A stretch of 41,017 nucleotides of DNA from Streptomyces altiplanensis (GTDB lineage: Bacteria; Actinomycetota; Actinomycetes; Streptomycetales; Streptomycetaceae): contig RHMC01000054.1 in NCBI GenBank assembly GCA_003719395.1, forward strand, positions 1-41,017, written 5' to 3'. Positions 15,187-22,941 of this stretch are shown in pieces. The position numbers and the translations under genes were made by a program. The first letter of the stretch is position 1. Every line of letters begins with the position of its first letter. The notes below the pieces were generated by a model, which was given only the letters and a program-made list of their open reading frames with translations, ran no database searches and was not told the DNA's origin.

Positions 15187-15961
15187 ATGGGCGCCGACTT
15201 CGGCCGCTATCGCGGCACAGAGAGCAGGCAGAGGGTGGAGAGCAGGCTGCCCCAGTGGCTGCGCCGCCGCCCGAGGGCCGCCGCCGCCCACGACGCGGCC
15301 GAGAACCGCGAGGCCCTGCTCCTGGCCGCCGCCGCCGCGGGTCTGCCGCTCGCCCCCGCGGCGCATCCCGTCGGATACCCGGTGCTCGTGCGAACGCGTC
15401 GGCTGTCCACCCCCGCCCCGGCACCCCCTCTCGTTCGCCTGGCAGACCCAGTCGACCACCGACTCCGCGCAGGTCGAGCGCTGGGTCGAGGGGCAGCCGG
15501 AGGCCAACTTCATCACCGCGACGGGCATGGTCCACGACGTGCTCGACGTACCGCTCGAAGCGGGCCGCAGCGCGCTGGAGCGGCTGCTCGAAGCCGGAGT
15601 CGACGTCGGGCCCGTGGCCGAGTTCGGCGCCGGCAACGGCGACGAGGCGCGCCTGCTCTTCTTCACCGCCACCCGCGGCACCCCGGACGACGAGGACGAG
15701 TGGTGGCCGTGCGAGCTGGACTGCCACCCCGAGACCATGGACGAGCATCCGGGGCTGCGCTGGCACTGCCGCGGCAGCTACGTCCTCGTACCGCCCGCGA
15801 AGCTGCCCGGCGAGCACGAGGTCAGCTGGGTCCGCGGCCTCGAACACCCGCTGCCCGACCCGCTGACCCTCCTGGAGACGCTGACCGACGCCTGCGCGCG
15901 GTACGTCGGCGAGGACGATCCCGACGACCACCACGCGGTGGCCTGGCCGCTGGGCCGCTGA
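15187..15961 (+). CDS. Bifunctional DNA primase/polymerase-like (Prim-Pol) protein
   Basis: The restored product (~255 aa) has GADFGRYRGTESRQRVESRL, an Ala-rich helical stretch, CSCERVGCPTP-like cysteines (C-x-C-x4-C, after an indel near 15385), PLSFAWQTQSTTDSAQVERWV, FITATGMVHDVLDVPLEAGR and WWPCELDCHPETMDEHPGLR with WHCRGSYVLVPPA. This matches the chromosomal Streptomyces proteins annotated as bifunctional DNA primase/polymerase N-terminal domain. The domain is best known from replication proteins of plasmids and phages, yet here it stands alone with no helicase or integrase nearby, so its role is unclear. Indels lie near 15385 and 15420. Start ATG 15187 follows a GAGGGG-like sequence. Confidence 0.75.
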
Positions 15962-15986
15962 GCCCCGGGCCGCGCGCGGACGCCGG

Positions 15987-17018
15987 TCAGGAGCCCTGGG
16001 CGGCCGTGAGCCCCTGGATCCGGGAGAGCACCGTCACCTGCTGCTCCTGCTGCTCCTGCTGCCTGCTCCTGCCCGCGCCGGCCGCGCCCTTCTCCGGCAC
16101 CTGCACGACCTGACTGGAGACCCGCTCCTTGGTGAGCTTGGTCTTCGCGGTGCCGGTCATCAGCGCCCGTACGTCGGCGTTGAGGTCCAGCCGCACCCCC
16201 TTGGCCACGGTCTGCTGCTCGTACTGGCGGGTGGCGAAGAACACCGTCGCCCCGCCGCCCTCCGTGACGAGCCCCAGCGGCGCGAACGCCCCGCTGTCCA
16301 GGCGCTGGTCGGCGTACTGGACGGAGCGCCCGATCTGGCGCGCCGCCTTCTGGCGCGCCTGGCGCACGGCGGAGGTGTGCGGCCCCGGCGCGAAGACCTC
16401 GGGCTCACCGCTCTGCATGTACGACGCGTACTGCTCGCTCAGGTCCTTCGGCGCCACCACGAGTCCGGGCACGTCCGGCTCGACCGCCTCGGCCCAGCCG
16501 TCCTCGTCCTTCTTGAAGTCGGGCATCCGGGCCGGTGTGAGGACCCACAGGTGCGAGACCTCCCACAACTGGTCGGCGCCGCCGCGTACGAACACCAGCA
16601 GCCAGCGGGTGTCGAGCCGGCCGGTGTCCTGGTCGCGGTTGCTGTCGGCGTCCGCGACGAACCACCGGGGCCAGCCCGCCTTCTTGGGGATGGCGTACTC
16701 CGCGTCGGTCAGCTCCAGCGGCTCGTGGCGCGGATTGCCGTCCGGGTTCTGCGCCTGACGCGCCTTGAGCCCGGCCTGGTTGATCGCGCCGAGCGCGCCG
16801 GTGACCCGCCCCGCGTCGAGGGCCGGGTCGTACGCCTTGTCCGCCTTGTTGTACGCGGCCGTGAAGTCCTTGAGGGCCCGGGCGGCCTCGGCCTTCGTCG
16901 CCGACGGTACGACCTCCAGCTCGCCGTGCACCGTCACGCACCCACTCGCCGTCACCGACAGTGCCGTCGCCGCCGCGAGACCCGTCCCCAGCCGCTTCAG
17001 CGTGCTCAGCCTGCTCAT
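15987..17018 (-). CDS. Secreted lipoprotein, conserved hypothetical
   Basis: An intact 343-residue protein. MSRLSTLKRLGTGLAAATAL is a signal peptide, with a lipobox-like ASGC directly before the mature cysteine (residue 27), so it should be lipid-anchored on the outer face of the membrane. The rest is a mixed alpha/beta domain with YAIPKKAGWPRWFVADADSN and RWLLVFVRGGADQLWEVSHLW. I do not recognise a named domain. The C-terminus has a low-complexity QQEQQEQQ stretch from CTG/CTC triplets (around 16020-16060) that may be variable in length. GAAGG lies six bases before ATG 17018, which beats earlier in-frame starts. Function unknown. Confidence 0.8.
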   Translation of the reverse strand: MSRLSTLKRLGTGLAAATALSVTASGCVTVHGELEVVPSATKAEAARALKDFTAAYNKADKAYDPALDAGRVTGALGAINQAGLKARQAQNPDGNPRHEPLELTDAEYAIPKKAGWPRWFVADADSNRDQDTGRLDTRWLLVFVRGGADQLWEVSHLWVLTPARMPDFKKDEDGWAEAVEPDVPGLVVAPKDLSEQYASYMQSGEPEVFAPGPHTSAVRQARQKAARQIGRSVQYADQRLDSGAFAPLGLVTEGGGATVFFATRQYEQQTVAKGVRLDLNADVRALMTGTAKTKLTKERVSSQVVQVPEKGAAGAGRSRQQEQQEQQVTVLSRIQGLTAAQGS

Positions 17019-17162
17019 GCGCTGCCTTCTGTGTCTTCGTCCCCACCGACTCCGGAACCCTACCGGGGACAGGAGAGGCGCGAGCGTGGGGACCGGGTAC
17101 AGCGGCCGCACCGTGATCCGGCGGACAGCCGGACCACGGCGGGCCGGTGCTTCAATGCCGGA

Positions 17163-17881
17163 ATGAACGAACTCGACGTACTCCGCGTCTTCTGCGGCCC
17201 CGGCGGACACCACGGCAACGCCCTCGGCGTCGTGCGCGACGGGCGTACGTGCCCCGACGAGGCGTCCCGGCAGGCGCTCGCCGCCGAACTCGGCTTCAGC
17301 GAGACCGTGTTCGTCGACGACCCCGATCGCGCGGCGTCGTCGACATCCGCACGCCGGGCCTGCGCCCGCCCTTCGCCGGGCACCCTCTCCCGGACTTCGT
17401 CCGGGGGGACCTCCATCTCGCTGCGCTCGTCGGTGTCGCCTGGCTGCTCGACCTGGAAGTGGTCAACCCGCCCGCGGGGGAGGTGTGGGCGCGCCACGAC
17501 GGCGAGTTCACCTGGATCACGGCGCGCCCCGAGTGGGCCCCGCCGCGCCGCCTCCAGCGGTACGCGACGGCCGCCGAGGTCGAGCGCGCTGCCCGCGCCT
17601 TGCCGGGGGAGGGCCGGCTGTACGCCTGGGCCTGGGAGGACGAGGCGGCGGGCCGGGTCCGCGCCCGGGCGTTCCCGCGCCGCGACGACGGCACCACGGA
17701 GGACGAGGCGACCGGCGCGGCGGCCCTCCTGCTCACCGCCGGACTGGGCCGCGCCCTGAACATCACGCAGGGCCGCGGCTCCCAGATCCTGACGGCGCCG
17801 GGGCCCGACGGCATGATCGAGATCGGCGGCCGGGTCCGCTTCGCCCCGCACGCCCCGCACGCGGCGCACCGGTCGCACTAA
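17163..17881 (+). CDS. PhzF family protein with an in-frame 39-bp insertion
   Basis: MNELDVLRVFCGPGGHHGNALGVVRDG and LGFSETVFVDDPDR are the family N-terminus with the catalytic-type glutamate; VDIRTPGLRPPFAGHPL and VGVAWLLDLEVVN are the conserved FAGHP block; TTEDEATGAAALLLT and GRGSQILTAP close the second lobe. Restored length is ~238 aa, somewhat short for PhzF. One indel near 17330 breaks the frame. Between GHPL and VGVAW, which are adjacent in relatives, sit 13 extra residues encoded by 17390-17428. This is the second PhzF-like gene in the window. The stop overlaps the stop of the convergent heme oxygenase gene. Substrate unknown. Confidence 0.8.
17390..17428 (+). repeat. 39-bp insertion with hairpin inside phzF2
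   Basis: The segment begins with the hairpin CCGGAC-TTC-GTCCGG, then GGGGGACC and a CTCGCTGCGCTC end. It is exactly 13 codons long, open in frame, and interrupts the strongly conserved FAGHP-(V/L)G(T/V)AW motif. Its palindromic start and the length in whole codons suggest a copy of a small interspersed palindromic element rather than random sequence. No second copy was seen in this window. Confidence 0.5.
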
Positions 17882-18558
17882 GCGGTGAGCGGGAACTCCC
17901 TGCCCAGTTCGCGGAAGACCGCGCCGTTGAAGTCGAACGCGCGCTTGCACTCGTCGACGATGCGCCGCTTCTCCAGGTCGTCCGCGTTCACCCGGTCCAG
18001 CAGCTCGCGGTAACCCCGCTTGAAGGACGCCGGGTTGGGGATGTCCTCGAAGACGTAGAAGCGCACCCCGTCGCCCTTGCGCGCGAAGCCCCACGTCTTC
18101 TCCGCCTTGTCGCGGATGATCTGGCCGCCCGACAGGTCGCCGAGGTAGCGGGTGTAGTGGTGCGCCACGTACCCGGCCGGCCAGTCGCGCGCGCACTCGG
18201 CGACCCGCTCGGCGTACGCCGCGGTCGCGGGCAGCGGCTCGGCCCCTTCGCGCAGCTGCGCGCCGCGCAGGTGCGCCAGGTCGCGCTCCAGCTCGGCCGT
18301 GCGCATCAGCTCGGGCTGGATGAACGGGCCCGCGACCGGGTCGTCCGCCAGTGACCCGGCCGCGTCCTCCAGCGCCCGGTACACGAACCACAGCTGCTCG
18401 GTGTAGCGCGCGTACGCGTCCACGGGGAGCTTCCCGCCGAGCAGGTCGCTCATGAAGGTCGAGGTCTCCGCCTCGGTGTGCTGCTCGTGCGAGGCGACAC
18501 GGATGAGCGTGGAGAACGGTGTTCCGGCGGTGGTGGCGGCTGTGACGGTTGCGTCCAA
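17878..18558 (-). CDS. hmuO: Biliverdin-producing heme oxygenase
   Basis: An intact 226-residue protein. FSTLIRVASHEQHTEAETSTFM has the proximal haem-ligand histidine (HEQHTEAE); VAHHYTRYLGDLSGGQIIRDKA is the distal helix with the diagnostic GDLSGGQ motif. Heme oxygenase opens haem to biliverdin, CO and free iron, giving an iron source. The start is taken as TTG 18558: GGAGG lies six bases upstream, and downstream ATG codons are inside the domain. An iron box at 18641-18658 lies ~85 bp upstream, so the gene should be induced when iron is scarce. The TAG stop overlaps the TAA of convergent phzF2. Confidence 0.93.
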   Translation of the reverse strand: MDATVTAATTAGTPFSTLIRVASHEQHTEAETSTFMSDLLGGKLPVDAYARYTEQLWFVYRALEDAAGSLADDPVAGPFIQPELMRTAELERDLAHLRGAQLREGAEPLPATAAYAERVAECARDWPAGYVAHHYTRYLGDLSGGQIIRDKAEKTWGFARKGDGVRFYVFEDIPNPASFKRGYRELLDRVNADDLEKRRIVDECKRAFDFNGAVFRELGREFPLTA

Positions 18559-18640
18559 GGCGGGCCTCCGGGGACCGAGGGGGACGGGAAAGGAGGAGCG
18601 TGCGGTGGCAGCACGCGCAGCCGCCACCGCCGATCTTCTT

Positions 18641-18658
18641 ACTTAGGTATGCCTAAGT
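18641..18658. promoter_or_regulatory. DtxR/DmdR-type iron box
   Basis: ACTTAGG-TATG-CCTAAGT is a perfect 7-bp-arm palindrome matching the TTAGGNNANNCCTAA-type core recognised by DtxR/IdeR/DmdR1 iron repressors. It lies in the heme oxygenase promoter region, the natural target. This is the most specific regulatory match in the window. Confidence 0.88.
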
Positions 18659-18708
18659 CAATGTGTTCCCGACGACCTGTCGGTAAAAACGCTACCGCGC
18701 GGATCCGT

Positions 18709-19565
18709 TCACGGCAGCGTGAGAATGTCCGCGCCGGTCTCCGTCACCACCAGGGTGTGCTCGAACTGCGCCGTCCGCTTCCGGTCCTTGGTCACGACCG
18801 TCCAGCCGTCGTCCCACATGTCGTACTCGTGGGTACCGAGCGTGAGCATCGGCTCGATGGTGAAGGTCATGCCGGGCTGCATCACCGTCGTCGCGTGCGG
18901 GCTGTCGTAGTGCGGAATGATCAGTCCGGAGTGGAACGACGAGTTGATGCCGTGCCCCGTGAAGTCCCGCACCACGCCGTAGCCGAAGCGCTTGGCGTAC
19001 GACTCGATCACCCGCCCGATGACGTTGATCTGGCGCCCCGGCTTGACGGCCTTGATCGCGCGCGTCAGCGACTCCCGGGTGCGCTCCACGAGCAGCCGCG
19101 ACTCCTCGTCGACGTCGCCGCACAGGTACGTCGCGTTGTTGTCGCCGTGCACGCCGTTGATGTACGCCGTGACGTCGAGGTTCACGATGTCGCCGTCCCG
19201 GAGCACCGTGGAGTCCGGGATGCCGTGGCAGATGACCTCGTTGACGGAGCTGCACAGCGACTTCGGGTAGCCGCGGTATCCGAGGGTAGACGGGTACGCA
19301 CCATGATCGATCATGAAGTCGTGAGCGACCCGGTCCAGCTCGTCCGTGGTCACCCCCGGCGCGATGTGCTTGGCGGCCTCCTCCATCGCCTGCGCGGCGA
19401 TGCGGCCCGCGATGCGCATCCGCTCGACGGTGTCGGAATCCTGGATCTCCGGGCCGGTGTACGGCGTGGGCGCGGCTTCCCGACGTACTCGGGGCGCCGG
19501 ATGTTGCCGGGGACGGAGCGGGCGGGAGAGAGCTCCCCTGGTACGAGCAGCGACTGGCCAGACAT
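18709..19565 (-). CDS. map: Methionine aminopeptidase type I
   Basis: Type I MetAP, which removes the initiator methionine from new proteins. After an N-terminal extension typical of actinobacteria (MSGQSLLVPGELSPARSVP) come DSDTVERMRIAGRIAAQAM, GYRGYPKSLCSSVNEVICHG, NLDVTAYINGVHGDNNATY (two metal aspartates), RDFTGHGIN (metal histidine), TFTIEPML and TAQFEHTLVV (metal glutamates). All five ligands are present. One indel near 19480 separates the N-terminal extension from the catalytic domain; restored length ~285 aa. Because a housekeeping gene is affected, sequencing error is likely. A -10-like TACACT ends seven bases before ATG 19565. Confidence 0.93.
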
Positions 19566-19572
19566 GCAAGCG

Positions 19573-19578
19573 AGTGTA
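19573..19578 (-). promoter_or_regulatory. map -10-like element TACACT, near-leaderless
   Basis: Reading leftward, TACACT ends seven bases before the map ATG, with no purine-rich ribosome-binding sequence between, which suggests transcription starting at or one base before the start codon. Confidence 0.45.
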
Positions 19579-19623
19579 TCCAGCCGCCATCGGGCAGCAT
19601 GGCGGCAGAGGAAGGAGCCGACG

Positions 19624-19860
19624 ATGGCCCTGTTCAAGAAGCGCACGGTCGGAAAGCCGGGCGAATGGTTCTACTGCCTGGAGCACAAGAAGGTGGAAGA
19701 GGGCCCCGAGTGCCCGGCCAAGGACCGCTTCGGCCCCTATCCGACGCGCCAGGAGGCTCAGCGCGCGATGGAGACCGCGGCCGAGCGCAATCTCCAGTGG
19801 GAGACGGACCCGAAGTGGCACGACAGGAACGACGAGCGGCCGGGGGCGGACGGCGCCTGA
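19624..19860 (+). CDS. Small conserved protein (SPOR-like), divergent from map
   Basis: An intact 78-residue soluble protein: ALFKKRTVGKPGEWFYCLEHKKVEEG, ECPAKDRFGPYPTRQEAQRAME and ERNLQWETDPKWHD. The (Y)C(L)xHxxVEEGxxCPAKDRxGPY segment, with two cysteines and a histidine, followed by TRxEAxRAxE resembles the short actinobacterial proteins annotated SPOR domain-containing. The GPYPTRQEAQRAME part is SPOR-like, while the Cys/His part could bind a metal; neither is proven. A very good GGAAGGAG ribosome-binding sequence precedes ATG 19624. It is divergent from map by 58 bp. Confidence 0.8.
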   Translation: MALFKKRTVGKPGEWFYCLEHKKVEEGPECPAKDRFGPYPTRQEAQRAMETAAERNLQWETDPKWHDRNDERPGADGA

Positions 19861-19910
19861 CCACCGGGCGCCTGACCACCGGGCGTCCGCTCGCCGGGCG
19901 TCCGCTCACC
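19854..19910. repeat. Degenerate 15-bp tandem repeat between convergent genes
   Basis: Two perfect units CGCCTGACCACCGGG (19854-19868, 19869-19883) are followed by two related units beginning CGTCCGCTC (19884-19898, 19899-19910). The array starts before the stop of the small protein and runs into the stop of the convergent MFS gene. Confidence 0.75.
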
Positions 19911-21195
19911 CCGCCGCTTCAGCCGCCGCCGCGTCCTTCTGGGCCCGGCGGCGCTGTGCGTCCGCGTCCGTGTCCGCGTCGTACGTCATGAGCTTCGGCA
20001 GCGCCGCGGCGAGCAGGCCGACGGAGGCCAGGCAGGCGAGGCCGCCGCTCCAGACGGCGGGCCGGGTCCCGGACCAGCCCGCCATGGCGCCGGCCCGCAC
20101 CTGGCCGAGCTGCGGGCCGACGCTGTACGAGAGCACTTCGATGCCCGCGAGCCGGCCGCGCAGCTCCTCCGGGACGGTCTGGTTCCAGATGGTCGACCGC
20201 CCGAGCCCGCTGAGCATGTCGCCCCCGCCCGCGACGGCCAGGCACACCAGCACCGCCCACACGTTCGAGAACCACCCGGCGGCGGTGATCGCGAGCCCCC
20301 AGCCGGCCGCGCCGTACACGACCAGCTGCCCGTGCCGCCTGATGCGCGAGGCCCAGCCGCTGGTCAGACTGACGACGACCGAGCCGACGGACCCTGCGGC
20401 GAACATCAGGCCGAGCGCCCACTCGGCGTCGAGGTCGTCCGCGAGGAAAGGGAAGACCGCGTTGGGGAACGCGAAGAACATCGCGGTCATGTCGACGGCG
20501 TACGTCCCGAGCAGTACGGGGCGGCTCCACGCGTAGCGCGCACCCTCCGCGATGCCGCGCAGGGACGGCCTGGACGCGTCGTGGGAGGCCGGCGCCGCCC
20601 CGAGCCGGGTGCACAGCGCGACGGACACCGCGAACCCGGCGACGGTGACGGCGTACGCCGTGGCGTGCCCGGCGTACGCGACGACCACGCCCGCCAGGGC
20701 GGGGCCGGCGATCGCACCGGTCTGCCAGCGCAGTGAGTTGAGCGCGGCGGCGGCGGTGAGCTGGTCGTGCGGCACGATCCGCGCCATGAGGGAGTCGAGC
20801 GCCGGACGCTGCAGCCCGGCGAGCGCGGAAACGCCGGCCGCCACCCCGTACAGCGGCCACAGCGAAGGCTCGTCCAGCAGCGAGTTCCCCAGCAGCAGGA
20901 CCGCCAGCACGCCCAGTCCTGCCTCGCTCAGCAGGATGACCTTGCGCCGGTCGGCGGCGTCGGCCAGCGCCCCGCCGTACAGCCCGAACACGACCAGCGG
21001 CACCAGTTCGACGGCGCCCATCGCGCCGACGGCGAGCGGCGAGTCGGTGAGCTCCTTGATCTGCAGCGGCATCGCGACCATCGCCATGAAGCTGCCGAAG
21101 TAGGTGATGAGCCCCTGGACGAACAGCAGGCGGAAGTCGCGCGACGAGCGCCAGGGAGCGAGATCCGGCAGTACCGCCGCGAGCTTCGAGGTCAC
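19906..21195 (-). CDS. MFS transporter, enterobactin-exporter-like (MFS_3 type)
   Basis: An intact ~429-residue transporter with twelve predicted helices. APWRSSRDFRLLFVQGLITYF, GAMGAVELVPLVVFGLYGGALADAADRRKVILL (loop 2-3 motif with D-A-x-D-R-R), GLQRPALDSLMARIVPHDQL and SLRWQTGAIAGPALAGVVVAY are characteristic of the DHA3/EntS-like group. The C-terminal tail is charged and Ala-rich (DADTDADAQRRRAQKDAAAA). Such proteins export siderophores or macrolides; no substrate evidence is present, although an iron-regulated gene lies 1.3 kb away. Start GTG 21195 (VTSKLAAVLPDLAPW) is chosen by homology; no strong ribosome-binding site is visible. Confidence 0.88.
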   Translation of the reverse strand: MTSKLAAVLPDLAPWRSSRDFRLLFVQGLITYFGSFMAMVAMPLQIKELTDSPLAVGAMGAVELVPLVVFGLYGGALADAADRRKVILLSEAGLGVLAVLLLGNSLLDEPSLWPLYGVAAGVSALAGLQRPALDSLMARIVPHDQLTAAAALNSLRWQTGAIAGPALAGVVVAYAGHATAYAVTVAGFAVSVALCTRLGAAPASHDASRPSLRGIAEGARYAWSRPVLLGTYAVDMTAMFFAFPNAVFPFLADDLDAEWALGLMFAAGSVGSVVVSLTSGWASRIRRHGQLVVYGAAGWGLAITAAGWFSNVWAVLVCLAVAGGGDMLSGLGRSTIWNQTVPEELRGRLAGIEVLSYSVGPQLGQVRAGAMAGWSGTRPAVWSGGLACLASVGLLAAALPKLMTYDADTDADAQRRRAQKDAAAAEAAG

Positions 21196-21293
21196 GACCG
21201 GCCATGGTCCGCGACCACGCACCCCGAGGACAACCGGTTTACGTCCTGCCGGGCGACTTCGGCCCGCACCGGCGCCGGCACCGCCCGCGCCCC

Positions 21294-21894
21294 CTACCAC
21301 CGTCCCGGCGGCGGGGCCGTCAGCTGGTCGGCCAGCCGGGACAGCCGGTCCCGCAGCCGCCGCTTCCCCCGCGGCGCGGGCAGGCTGTTCTCCCCGGCCG
21401 CCGCGCTCACCAGGTGCTGCACCGTGTCCAGGTCCACGTCCCCGTCCGCGGTACGGACAGCGCCTCGTGCGCCAGCCCCTGGATCTCCCGGTCCCCGCCG
21501 TCCAGCGAGAGCACGGTCGCCCCGGCCCGCCGCTCGTCGTTGCACCCGCTCAGCAGCCCCGCCCCCGGCCGCTCCGGCGCCACGACGAGCAGGGTCTCGC
21601 CCCGGCCGGCCGCCTCGATCCTGCCCAGCCCCACCGACAGGTGCGCGGGCTCTCCGGGCCGCACCCGGTGGCGTACGACGTGGGGTTCAGTTCCGCGAGC
21701 CCGGACCAGGCCGCCTCGTCGACGAGGTGCGCGGCCAGGTGCCACGGCTCGTACGCCTCGGTTCCCACCAGCAGCAGCCCGCCGCCGTGCGGCACGACGG
21801 ACGACCGCAGGGTCCCGGCGAACCGCCGCGTGGCCGGCAACCACTCGGTGCCGTCGAGGACTTCGCGCAGCAGGGCGACACGTACGGCATCCAT
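21294..21894 (-). CDS. Conserved actinobacterial hypothetical protein, frameshifted
   Basis: About 200 residues when repaired: MDAVRVALLREVLDGTEWLPA, LRSSVVPHGGGLLLVGTEAYEPWHLAAHLVDEAAW, then (shift near 21690) HLSVGLGRIEAAGRGETLLVVAPE, GATVLSLDGGDREIQGLAHEALS and (shift near 21460) VDLDTVQHLVSAAAGENSLP with a basic Pro-rich tail. Both shifted parts keep Streptomyces-like codon use. The protein looks soluble. I do not recognise a characterised family and assign no function. Start ATG 21894. It is divergent from npdG at 21987. Confidence 0.65.
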
Positions 21895-21974
21895 GCCGCG
21901 GCATCCTGCCCTACGTCCGCGCAGGCCGCGGGCGAATGCCGTCGCCTCACCCGGACGAGCGTGCTACCTCCGAG

Positions 21975-21980
21975 TAGGGT
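21975..21980 (+). promoter_or_regulatory. -10 element TAGGGT of a predicted leaderless npdG transcript
   Basis: TAGGGT, a common Streptomyces vegetative -10 form, ends six bases before ATG 21987. No ribosome-binding sequence is present before this ATG. Confidence 0.55.
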
Positions 21981-21986
21981 CGGCTC

Positions 21987-22691
21987 ATGACTTCCACCGA
22001 CAACGCGAAGAAGCCCGCCGCCAAAGACCCCTGGGACCTCCCGGACGTGTCCGGCCTGGTCGTGGGGGTGCTCGGCGGGACCGGCGATCAGGGGCGCGGT
22101 CTCGCGTACCGGCTGGCCAGGGCCGGCCAGAAGGTGATCATCGGCTCGCGCGCCGCCGAGCGCGCGCGGAGCGCCGCCGACGAGCTGGGCCTCGGCGTCG
22201 AGGGCGCGGACAACGCGGAGTGCGCGCGCCGCAGCGACATCGTGATCGTCGCCGTGCCGTGGGACGGCCACGCCGAGACGCTCGAAGCGCTGCGCGAGGA
22301 GCTGCGCGGCAAGCTCGTCGTCGACTGCGTCAACCCGCTCGGTTTCGACAAGAAGGGTGCGTACGCCCTGAAGCCGGAGGAGGGCAGCGCCGCCGAGCAG
22401 GCCGCCGCCCTGCTGCCGGACTCGCGGGTGACCGCCGCCTTCCACCACCTGTCGGCCGTCCTCCTCCAGGACGCGGCGGTCGAGGAGATCGACACCGACG
22501 TGATGGTGCTGGGCGAGACGCGCGCCGACACCGACCTGGTGCAGGCCCTGGCGGCCCGCATCCCGGGCATGCGCGGCGTCTTCGGGGGCCGGCTGCGCAA
22601 CGCCCACCAGGTGGAGTCGCTGGTCGCCAACCTGATCTCGGTGAACCGCCGCTACAAGGCGCACGCGGGCCTGCGCGTGACCGACGTATAA
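21987..22691 (+). CDS. npdG: F420-dependent NADP+ oxidoreductase (NADPH:F420 reductase)
   Basis: An intact 234-residue enzyme. VVGVLGGTGDQGRGLAYRLA is the F420/NADP-binding GxGxxG loop with the GDQG form typical of Fno/NpdG; KVIIGSRAAERA is the NADP phosphate-binding stretch (SR); DIVIVAVPWDGH, VVDCVNPLGFD and VTAAFHHLSAVLL are further family blocks. It passes hydride between NADPH and the deazaflavin F420, supplying F420H2 to reductases. An F420-dependent LLM oxidoreductase is encoded in the same window (38149-39115). Start ATG 21987 follows directly after a -10 element. Confidence 0.92.
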   Translation: MTSTDNAKKPAAKDPWDLPDVSGLVVGVLGGTGDQGRGLAYRLARAGQKVIIGSRAAERARSAADELGLGVEGADNAECARRSDIVIVAVPWDGHAETLEALREELRGKLVVDCVNPLGFDKKGAYALKPEEGSAAEQAAALLPDSRVTAAFHHLSAVLLQDAAVEEIDTDVMVLGETRADTDLVQALAARIPGMRGVFGGRLRNAHQVESLVANLISVNRRYKAHAGLRVTDV

Positions 22692-22755
22692 GCACGATCG
22701 GGGCATGGTGGACACTGGACGGGAAGCATTCCGCATCCGGACAGGAGCCGCTCCC

Positions 22756-22941
22756 ATGCCCCGCCTCGCTCTGTACGCCCTCGTCGTCTGCGCCCTCGCC
22801 GTGGCCGCGGCGGTGGTGTCCTTCGTCCAGGGCACCTGGCTCGGGATCATCTGGATCCTGCTGGCCGGAGTCACCTCCAACATGGCCTGGTACTACCTGC
22901 GCAGGGCGAAGGCCGAACGGGAGACCCCGGTCACCCGATAG
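22756..22941 (+). CDS. Small two-helix membrane protein
   Basis: An intact 61-residue protein with two helices, LYALVVCALAVAAAVVSFV and WLGIIWILLAGVTSNMAWYYL, and a basic C-terminus (RRAKAERETPVTR). AGGAG eight bases before ATG 22756 sets the start against ATG 22705. It may be co-transcribed with npdG, 64 bp upstream. Its last 11 bp overlap the 3' end of the convergent M50 protease gene. Similar small proteins are common in Streptomyces; function unknown. Confidence 0.75.
   Translation: MPRLALYALVVCALAVAAAVVSFVQGTWLGIIWILLAGVTSNMAWYYLRRAKAERETPVTR

Noticed and set aside
17151..17156. TTCAAT as a leaderless -10 for phzF2
   Set aside because: Spacing is right (six bases) but the hexamer lacks the conserved A at position 2, so it was not counted with the others.
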